From assembly GCA_934561055.1 (NCBI GenBank), contig CAKTFN010000004.1, positions 62,001 to 126,000 on the forward strand: a stretch of DNA of 64,000 nucleotides. Direction: 5' to 3'. Positions 57,782-64,000 of this stretch are shown here, one piece after another; position 1 is the stretch's first letter, and every line of letters starts with the position of its first letter. The position numbers and the translations under genes are program-made. This stretch comes from an uncultured Eubacteriales bacterium. Its GTDB lineage: Bacteria; Bacillota; Clostridia; Oscillospirales; Acutalibacteraceae. The notes under the pieces were generated by a model. The model was given only the letters and a program-made list of their open reading frames with translations. It had not been told where the DNA came from and made no database searches.

Positions 57782-57821
57782 TGTGGATTAGAACTCCTTT
57801 CAAAATTTGAAAAAATAATTT

Positions 57822-57875
57822 TCGGTGTATTTTACACCGATACAGCATTATACAACAAAAAAGGAAAAAGGTCAA
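57822..57875 (-). promoter_or_regulatory. Promoter and start-site palindrome of the CNNM gene
   Basis: On the minus strand TTGACC (57875-57870), 17 bp, TATAAT (57852-57847). The predicted start is immediately followed by the palindrome TCGGTGTA-N3-TACACCGA (57822-57840), either an operator or a 5' hairpin. Confidence 0.65.
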
Positions 57876-58036
57876 TAAAAATTTCGTTGCGTAGAAAGGC
57901 CGAACGGAAATTTTCGCTTTTTTTCATTTCAAAGGCTGAGCTTTTTTGAGAACGGATAAAAATTAACGAAAAATTTAGGTTCATTTGATTTTAAAAATGT
58001 AAAATATATAATATCTGAAAATATAAAAATATGATA

Positions 58037-58064
58037 TTGACTTTACTTTTCAAAGATGTATAAT
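58037..58064 (+). promoter_or_regulatory. Probable promoter of the MBOAT operon
   Basis: TTGACT (58037-58042), 16-bp spacer, TATAAT (58059-58064), leader about 260 nt. A second TATAAT near 58215 with a poor -35 could also serve. The rest of the gene-free stretch 57782-58332 is AT-rich without other clear signals. Confidence 0.5.
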
Positions 58065-58332
58065 GATATACAGATGTTTATTTTCGCCTCGTGTTTTTTT
58101 GGAGAGAGATGTAAAAACGAAGAAAAATCTAAAACAGAATAAATTTGTAATAAAAGTGTCACAAATTTTAATTTTAACTTCACAAAACGTTCATCATTAT
58201 AAAAGCTTCTGTGTTATAATATGACAAAATGAGGGCAGCATTTCGTTGTTTTGCGTAATTTTGCAAAAAAACGTTGAGCTGCCGTCGGATTTTTTAAACG
58301 ATTTTGATTGAAAACATTGGATGTGATTTTAT

Positions 58333-59931
58333 ATGGGTTATCAGTCCCTGAACTTTCTTTTGTTTTCGGCTGCGGTTATTCTCGTTTTTTATGCGGTCGG
58401 AAAAATTAACCGGAAGGGACAACAGTTCGTTCTTCTTGCGGCGAACCTTTCGTTTTATGCAATTGCCGGGTTAAAATATCTTCCGTTTCTTCTCATCACT
58501 CTTTTTGCCTCGTTCTTCAGCGCAAGGAGCGTCGGAAGAATTTATGAAACTGCCGATTTGAAGCTTTCGGAAGCGAATGACTCGGCCGAAAAGAAGGAAA
58601 TCAGAGCCGACGCAAAAAAAAGGGCAAAAAAATCAATGCTTTTCGGCGTTCTTGTTTCCCTTGCCCTTCTCATTGTCTGCAAGTATCTTCTTTTCATTAT
58701 AAAGAACTTCAACATTGTTTTGAAAAGATTCGGCGCCGAACCCGTCGGACTTTTCAAAATCATTCTTCCGCTTGGAATTTCGTTTTATACTTTCATGGCC
58801 GTCGGTTATGTTCTTGATGTTTACTGGAAAAGAATCAAGGCAGAGAAAAACTTTGTTGCCTATTCTGTTTTTCTGACATATTTTCCGCACATCGTTCAGG
58901 GACCTATCGGTCGTTACGGAAACTTTAAAGAACAGTTTGACGTGAACAGTGGTATTGTTCTTGACACGCAGAACCTTGCTTTCGGTGCGGAACTTGTAAT
59001 TTGGGGCCTTTTCAAAAAGCTTGTGATTGCCGACAGACTTTCGCCTTTCGTTTCAACGTTCTTTGACAATCCGGAAGAATATTCCGGTCTTGTCATGGTT
59101 ATTGCCGCAGTGCTTTATTCGATTCAGATTTATGCCGATTTTTCCGGATGCATCGACATAATCAGCGGAATTTCGGAAATGCTCGGAATAAAGCTTGAGA
59201 AGAACTTTAACCATCCGTATTTTTCAAGGACGATTCCGGAGTTCTGGCGCAGATGGCACATCTCGCTCGGCGATTGGTTCAAGGATTTTGTTTATTTTCC
59301 CGTTTCAACTTCGGCGCCGGTCAAAAAGCTCAAAAAGGCTTTCAGAAAGCGCGGACTTAAAAAAGGCGAACTGCTTGTTGCAAGCTGCGTTCCGACCGTT
59401 GTCGTTTGGGTGATCACCGGAATCTGGCACGGAGCAAGTTGGAACTATGTTGCGTGGGGAATGTTTTATGCTGTGCTCATGGTCGGCGGAAATGTTTTTG
59501 CCGACTTCAACAAAGCCGCAACGCAGAAGCTCAAAATCGACACCGAGTCGTTTTCATGGCGGCTTTTCCAGATGATCAGAACTTTTGCGCTGTGCTGCGT
59601 CGGACGTGTTTTCTTCCGTGCGGAAGGGCTCAAAAAGGCTTTGGTTTATTTCAAAAATATGTTCTCTTCGGTTTCGCTTGAATATATTCTTGACGACAAG
59701 ATTTTTGATTACGGAATGAACAGGGAGAACTTTCTTTTGGTTCTTCTTGCAATTGCGGTTTTGTTCGTTGCGGATCTTCTTGAGGAAAAAATTCCGCTTC
59801 GCAAAACGCTTTCAAAGCAGAACATTGTTTTTCGCTATGCGGTCATTCTTCTCGGAATATTCGCCGTCATTATCTTCGGAATTTACGGTCCGCAGTATAA
59901 TGCGAGCGAATTCATATACGAAAAATTTTAA
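58333..59931 (+). CDS. MBOAT-family O-acyltransferase (AlgI/DltB-like)
   Basis: A 532-residue, polytopic acyltransferase that would move an acyl group from a cytosolic carrier to an extracellular polymer. MBOAT signatures: FWRRWHISLGDWFKDFVYFP (His309) and TGIWHGASWNYVAWG (His366, catalytic). FPHIVQGPIGRY and YADFSGCIDIISG are AlgI-like blocks. First gene of a tight set with ACP, transporter, AMP ligase and SGNH-like genes. Weak SD GGATGTG. Confidence 0.93.
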   Translation: MGYQSLNFLLFSAAVILVFYAVGKINRKGQQFVLLAANLSFYAIAGLKYLPFLLITLFASFFSARSVGRIYETADLKLSEANDSAEKKEIRADAKKRAKKSMLFGVLVSLALLIVCKYLLFIIKNFNIVLKRFGAEPVGLFKIILPLGISFYTFMAVGYVLDVYWKRIKAEKNFVAYSVFLTYFPHIVQGPIGRYGNFKEQFDVNSGIVLDTQNLAFGAELVIWGLFKKLVIADRLSPFVSTFFDNPEEYSGLVMVIAAVLYSIQIYADFSGCIDIISGISEMLGIKLEKNFNHPYFSRTIPEFWRRWHISLGDWFKDFVYFPVSTSAPVKKLKKAFRKRGLKKGELLVASCVPTVVVWVITGIWHGASWNYVAWGMFYAVLMVGGNVFADFNKAATQKLKIDTESFSWRLFQMIRTFALCCVGRVFFRAEGLKKALVYFKNMFSSVSLEYILDDKIFDYGMNRENFLLVLLAIAVLFVADLLEEKIPLRKTLSKQNIVFRYAVILLGIFAVIIFGIYGPQYNASEFIYEKF

Positions 59932-59949
59932 AAAGGAAGGTAAATACAA

Positions 59950-60171
59950 ATGGAAAAATTACTCAAAATACTTTCAACTCTTTATCCGGATATTGATTTC
60001 AAAAAGGAAAAGCACCTCATGGAAGACCGCATTCTCGACTCGGCCGCAGTCGTTTCGATAATTTCCGAAATCGAGGACGAATTTGACGTTTCCGTTTCAA
60101 TGGAATATATCCAGCCGAAGTACTTTGAATCCGCAGAAACAATGTGGGAAATGATTGAGGAGCTGTCGTAA
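59950..60171 (+). CDS. Acyl carrier protein (DltC-like)
   Basis: A 73-residue four-helix carrier. The phosphopantetheine attachment is Ser31 in RILDSAAVVSIISEIEDEF, the DltC-type LDS motif. SD AAGGAAGG; 18 bp after the MBOAT gene and 3 bp before the transporter gene, whose SD lies in its 3' end. It should carry the activated acyl group from the 61658 ligase to the MBOAT. Confidence 0.92.
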   Translation: MEKLLKILSTLYPDIDFKKEKHLMEDRILDSAAVVSIISEIEDEFDVSVSMEYIQPKYFESAETMWEMIEELS

Positions 60172-60174
60172 AAT

Positions 60175-61593
60175 ATGAACAAGAAAAGGATAATCAATCT
60201 TATTGTCGGTCCGGTGCTGTTCATTTTCTGCACGTTCCTTCTTCCCGAGGCTGTTTTTGCCGAGGTTGCTTCAAGGGCGGCAATAGGTACCGTTGCGTGG
60301 ATGGCATACTGGTGGATCACCGCTCCGGTTGATTTTGCCGTGACGGCGTTTTTGCCGATTGCCGTGAATGCCGTTGTTCAGATGGCCGACATGAAAGATA
60401 TCATTTCAAACTATGCGTCGGAAACCATCCTTCTTCTTCTCGGCGCATCAATTCTCACCGTTTCTTGGGAAAAAACGGGTCTTGACAAGCGTATTGCGGC
60501 AAAATGCCTTTCAATAATCGGAAGCAATCTTCGTATGCAGATTGTTTTCTGGTTCCTTCTTTCCGCAGCTCTTTCGGCGGTTCTTCCGAACGCTGTTGTT
60601 TGTGCAACAATCACGCCGATTGCGGTTTCGATGCTCAAATATGTCGGCGAGGACAACGTTGAAAAAAGCAAAAAAGGCTCAATGATTCTTCTCACCGTTG
60701 CTTATGCGGCGGGAGTCGGCGGCCTCGCAACGCCTCTCGGAGGAGCGATGAATCTCGTCACCGTTGACTACATTCAGCAGCTCACCGGCGAGGAATATAT
60801 GTATACCTCGTGGGTTATTCGCTTCCTTCCGATAATGATTGTTCTCGTTGTCAGCAACATCCTTTTCCTTGTTCTTCAAATCAAAAAGGACGAAACAATC
60901 GGAATCAGCAGGGAGTATTTCAAAGAGCAGTATAAGGCGCTTCCGAAAATCACGAAAGAAGAAGGCTTTGCTTTTGCGTTTTTCGTGATTGCAACCGTTG
61001 CGGCGTTCACTCGCCAGCTTTATCAAAACGCTTTGCCCGGACTTAAACCGGCATATGTTTTCATAATCTGCGCCATGTTTTCCTTCCTCATTACCTGCAA
61101 GGATGGAACAAGACTCATGGTTTGGAAGTCGGTTCAGACGAAAATCGTTTGGGAGCTTATTTATATTTTTGCCGGCGGACTTGCGGCCGGAACGCTCATC
61201 AACAAAAGCGGTGCGGCAAAAGCAATCGGTGACGCCGTTGCCGCAACCAATCTTGACGGCGGCTTTATAACGGTTCTCGTAATTGTTGTTCTCACGATTC
61301 TTCTTTCCGACGTAACGAGCAACACGGCGACCGCCGCGGTCTCGATGCCGATTGTCATAAGTATCATCAGCGGAATCGGAAAAGACCCGATACCGTATAT
61401 CTATATCGCCTCCATCGGCGTAAACCTTTCGTATATGCTTCCGACTTCGATCAGAGCGATTCCCGTCGGATACGGCCTTCAGCCGAAGTTTATGCTCAAG
61501 CAGGGCGTTCCCCTTACGATAATCGTTATAATTCTCATGACGGTTCTCAGCTTCCTTCTTCTCAATTACTGGCCGGCGTTCAGCACCGTATAA
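60175..61593 (+). CDS. DASS (SLC13-like) carboxylate transporter
   Basis: A 472-residue transporter with about 11-12 helices of the divalent anion:Na+ symporter family: the SNT-type motifs appear as LPNAVVCATITPIA and DVTSNTATAAVSMPI, with LATPLGGAMN. Relatives import succinate, malate, citrate or similar di/tricarboxylates; one Asn-Thr pair is PNAV rather than SNT. Its place between the ACP and ligase genes of an acylation set is unusual and suggests that it supplies the acyl donor acid or exports a product. Confidence 0.88.
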   Translation: MNKKRIINLIVGPVLFIFCTFLLPEAVFAEVASRAAIGTVAWMAYWWITAPVDFAVTAFLPIAVNAVVQMADMKDIISNYASETILLLLGASILTVSWEKTGLDKRIAAKCLSIIGSNLRMQIVFWFLLSAALSAVLPNAVVCATITPIAVSMLKYVGEDNVEKSKKGSMILLTVAYAAGVGGLATPLGGAMNLVTVDYIQQLTGEEYMYTSWVIRFLPIMIVLVVSNILFLVLQIKKDETIGISREYFKEQYKALPKITKEEGFAFAFFVIATVAAFTRQLYQNALPGLKPAYVFIICAMFSFLITCKDGTRLMVWKSVQTKIVWELIYIFAGGLAAGTLINKSGAAKAIGDAVAATNLDGGFITVLVIVVLTILLSDVTSNTATAAVSMPIVISIISGIGKDPIPYIYIASIGVNLSYMLPTSIRAIPVGYGLQPKFMLKQGVPLTIIVIILMTVLSFLLLNYWPAFSTV

Positions 61594-61657
61594 GAGAAAA
61601 TTTTTACTCAATTTGTTGCAATTAATTTTAATTGCAAGGAAAAAGGAATGATATATT

Positions 61658-63112
61658 TTGGCAAACTCGATTTTTGAATGTGTTTTTGAAAACGCAAAAA
61701 AAACTCCGCAAAAGTTCTGCATTGCCGATGAGGAAAGTGCATACACCTATTCGGAATATCTTTCTCTCATTTCAAAGTTTTCAACCCTGTTTTTTGAGAT
61801 GGGAATAAAAAAAGGCGACGCGGTCGTTGCCGAGGCTTCTCAAACGGTGAAGTATCTTGCGTTTGAACTCGGTCTTCAGGCAATCGGCGGAGTTTTCGTT
61901 CCGCTCGAAAGGGGCTGCGCTCAGTCCAAAATCGAAAGCGTTGCAAAAACCGCCGAAGCGAAGTTTATCGTAACAAACAATCCGAAGGACGGCTCGCTTT
62001 CGATGGATGAGCTTTTTGAAAAAGCAAAGGGCAAAAAGGAGTTTGAGTATACCGAATTCCCCGCAAGAAACGATATTTGCGAGCTTCTTTTCAGCACCGG
62101 AACCACCGGAAAGGAAAAGGGAATTATCGTAATCAACGAAAACAACCTTGCGATTGCGGAAAACGTTATTGACGGCGTTGAAATGAAGGAGGATAACATT
62201 GAGCTGATTCCCGCTCCGCTTAATCATTCCCATGCCCTCAGACGTTTTTACGGAAATATGCTTCGCTCGGCAAGCGTTGTTCTCTCATCCGGCGTTATGA
62301 ACCTTCTCGGCTTCTTTAATTCGATTGAAAAATATAATGTCAACTCAATCGACCTTGTTCCGACGGCACTTACGATTCTTCTTCGTCTTTCAAAGGGAAA
62401 GCTCGGAGAATACAAAGACGTGATTCGTTACGTTGAACTCGGTGCGGCTCCGCTCATGCAGGCGGACAAGGACAAGCTCAAAGAGCTTTTGCCGAACACA
62501 AGGCTTTACAATTTTTACGGCAGTACCGAAAGCGGCTGCATTGCGATTTATAACTTCAACGATTCAAAAGACAAGAGCGGCTGCATCGGAAAGCCTACCT
62601 GCAACGCAAAAATTTTTGCCGTTGACGAAGAACGCAACGTAATTGAAACGAGCCGTGAAAAAACCGGTCTTCTTGCCTCTGTCGGAAGAATGAATATGAT
62701 AGGTTATTGGAAGGATGAGGAGGAGACTGCCGCCGCACTTTGTGACGGCGTGGTTTATACAAACGACGAAATTTACTTTGATGAGGACGGCGACATTATT
62801 CTTCTCGGAAGAAAAGGCGACGTTATCAACGTTGCCGGAAACAAGGTTTCGCCCGATGAAATCGAAAATCTCGCAAAGAAAATCGAAGGCGTTGCCGATT
62901 GCGGCTGCATTCCCGTTCCGGATGACGTCAAAGGTCACGTTCCGAAGCTTTTTGTTGAGATGAAGCCGGGTACCGTTTTTGACTCGGCGGCAATCAGAGA
63001 AAGCCTTTCAAAAAGCACTGAGCCTTACAAAGTTCCGAAGTATATTGTTGAGATTGAAAAAATTCCGCGCACCTTCAACGGAAAGCTTATCAGAAGAAAG
63101 CTTGCGCAGTAA
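61658..63112 (+). CDS. AMP-forming acyl ligase (ANL superfamily, DltA-like role)
   Basis: A 484-residue adenylating enzyme: P-loop LLFSTGTTGKEKGI near residue 148, NFYGSTESG (A5), and GRKGDVINVAGNKVSP (A8 hinge), with the A10 Lys in PRTFNGKLIRRKL. It activates a carboxylic acid as acyl-AMP and loads it on CoA or, here, likely the ACP. Start is TTG 61658 behind AAAAGG. The substrate-pocket residues cannot be read reliably, so the acid is unknown. Confidence 0.9.
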   Translation: MANSIFECVFENAKKTPQKFCIADEESAYTYSEYLSLISKFSTLFFEMGIKKGDAVVAEASQTVKYLAFELGLQAIGGVFVPLERGCAQSKIESVAKTAEAKFIVTNNPKDGSLSMDELFEKAKGKKEFEYTEFPARNDICELLFSTGTTGKEKGIIVINENNLAIAENVIDGVEMKEDNIELIPAPLNHSHALRRFYGNMLRSASVVLSSGVMNLLGFFNSIEKYNVNSIDLVPTALTILLRLSKGKLGEYKDVIRYVELGAAPLMQADKDKLKELLPNTRLYNFYGSTESGCIAIYNFNDSKDKSGCIGKPTCNAKIFAVDEERNVIETSREKTGLLASVGRMNMIGYWKDEEETAAALCDGVVYTNDEIYFDEDGDIILLGRKGDVINVAGNKVSPDEIENLAKKIEGVADCGCIPVPDDVKGHVPKLFVEMKPGTVFDSAAIRESLSKSTEPYKVPKYIVEIEKIPRTFNGKLIRRKLAQ

Positions 63113-63126
63113 AAAGGTCTGATAGA

Positions 63127-64000
63127 ATGGAAAGATTTAAAAAGTTTTTGAAAGCGGCCGCGTTTGTTCTTGCTTTCGTTCTGCTTTTCAACGTTGTTTC
63201 GAGTGCACTTGTCAGCTCGAACGTCTACCGCCATTGGCAGTGGGTCGGAGGGTTTTACGAGAATGAAAAGGACAGCCTTGATGCGGTTTATATCGGCTCG
63301 AGCGCAACATATGCCTTTTGGTGTCCGTCGCTTGGGTGGGAGCAAAACGGAATTGCCGTTTGGAATTACACAACCGGGCAGCAGACGATTCTTCCCGTGA
63401 AGTATATCATTGAGGAATGCAGAAAAACGCAGAAGGATGCGCTTTACATCGTCAACCTCAACCGTGCTTCGTCCGAATATAATCTTGCGTCGATTCATTA
63501 TCTTCTTGATTATATGCCGTTTTCTTTCACGAAGCTCAAGCTCACAAAGGCTCTTTGCGACGGTCTTGAGGTTGAAAAAAAGGACAGACTTCAATACTAC
63601 GTTCCGCTTGAGCTTTATCATTCACGCTGGGATTCGCTCACGCTCGAAGACTTTTCTTACAGGCCGGACGGAACAATGGGCTCTTCAAGCTATGCGTCGT
63701 TCCTCAGTTTGTCGCTCGGTTCGTCGAATAACGGAATCAATATCGACTATCCCGTGAAGCCGGTGGACGGCGAATACGTTGAAATTTTGACCGACCTTCT
63801 CGATTACTGCGAGGAAAACGGGGTAAAGGTGCTTTTCACAATCAATCCGCAGCTTTCGGAAGTCGGCGACAGATACGGCGAAATGCTTTATTTGAAGGAG
63901 CTTATTGAAAAGCGGGGCTTTGACGTTGCCGATTTTTGGACGGATTACGAAAAAATCGGGCTTGAAATTCCGAAAGACTTTTATAACGACCGCCACACAA
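63127..64000 (+). CDS. SGNH-like (DltD/AlgX-type) membrane-anchored protein, partial
   Basis: Open at the window end (291 residues seen). An N-terminal helix (about 7-28) anchors it outside. IGSSATYAF (Ser58/59) is the block I nucleophile region, VLFTINPQ a central strand, and FYNDRHT at the very end fits the Asp-x2-His block V. Such proteins finish or edit acyl transfer (DltD, AlgJ/X). SD AAAGG, 14 bp after the ligase gene. The C terminus and any following genes are outside the window. Confidence 0.8.
   Translation, partial: MERFKKFLKAAAFVLAFVLLFNVVSSALVSSNVYRHWQWVGGFYENEKDSLDAVYIGSSATYAFWCPSLGWEQNGIAVWNYTTGQQTILPVKYIIEECRKTQKDALYIVNLNRASSEYNLASIHYLLDYMPFSFTKLKLTKALCDGLEVEKKDRLQYYVPLELYHSRWDSLTLEDFSYRPDGTMGSSSYASFLSLSLGSSNNGINIDYPVKPVDGEYVEILTDLLDYCEENGVKVLFTINPQLSEVGDRYGEMLYLKELIEKRGFDVADFWTDYEKIGLEIPKDFYNDRHT

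Noticed and set aside
60679..61746. A 355-codon minus-strand frame opposite the DASS transporter
   Set aside because: Charged, low-complexity translation without start signals; shadow of the membrane protein.

Overview
The window reads as the chromosome of an anaerobic, low-to-mid GC Clostridia-type Firmicute, probably a gut Oscillospirales/Ruminococcaceae-like organism. This is inferred from strong AAGGAGG ribosome binding sites, sigma-A promoters with 16-18 bp spacers, T-tailed hairpin terminators, lipobox lipoproteins, and clostridial marker families (DUF951, DUF3048, DUF4364, the acidic CD1247-type protein, EF-P of the K32 type). No rRNA, tRNA or CRISPR array was seen.

Region by region. 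0-6.5 kb: a DUF3048 lipoprotein and two paralogous exported proteins flanking a copper P-type ATPase whose CopZ-like tail has its own ribosome binding site. 6.5-7 kb: a candidate type I toxin/antisense RNA locus. 7-18.4 kb: two surface proteins with tandem Cys-x2-Cys repeat modules (2686 and 859 aa), sharing leader-RNA, signal-peptide and C-terminal Cys/His elements. 18.6-30.8 kb: mostly housekeeping (acetyltransferase, XRE regulator, membrane M28 peptidase, MltG, EF-P, PIG-L deacetylase, S1 protein, then an operon DUF951-prfA-tsaC-coaE-lytic transglycosylase followed by an M18 aminopeptidase). 30.8-34 kb: two GPH-type sugar transporters.

34.0-48.1 kb is an accessory island bounded by a 39-bp imperfect inverted repeat (33993-34031 and 48097-48135). 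It holds transposon-type genes at the left end and a decayed serine recombinase at the right. Between them lie an ADP-ribosylation cassette (tandem SnoaL protein, frameshifted FMN/ferredoxin protein, zinc macrodomain, class M sirtuin) and a long minus-strand redox operon (flavin reductase, two exported flavodoxin lipoproteins, cytosolic flavodoxin, two aldo/keto reductases, cupin, carboxymuconolactone decarboxylase-like protein, membrane cytochrome) with MerR and LysR regulators. The content suggests handling of electrophile or oxidative stress.

48.1-64 kb returns to the host: two tiny amphipathic peptide genes (a third is at 18.6 kb), RmlB, a PTS EIIC-like membrane protein, HAD enzymes, a GH43-like membrane-anchored protein with altered catalytic positions, a CNNM/CorC protein, and finally an unusual five-gene set, MBOAT - acyl carrier protein - DASS carboxylate transporter - AMP ligase - SGNH-like protein. 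That last set looks like a dlt/alg-type extracellular acylation system with its own substrate importer and is cut by the window end.
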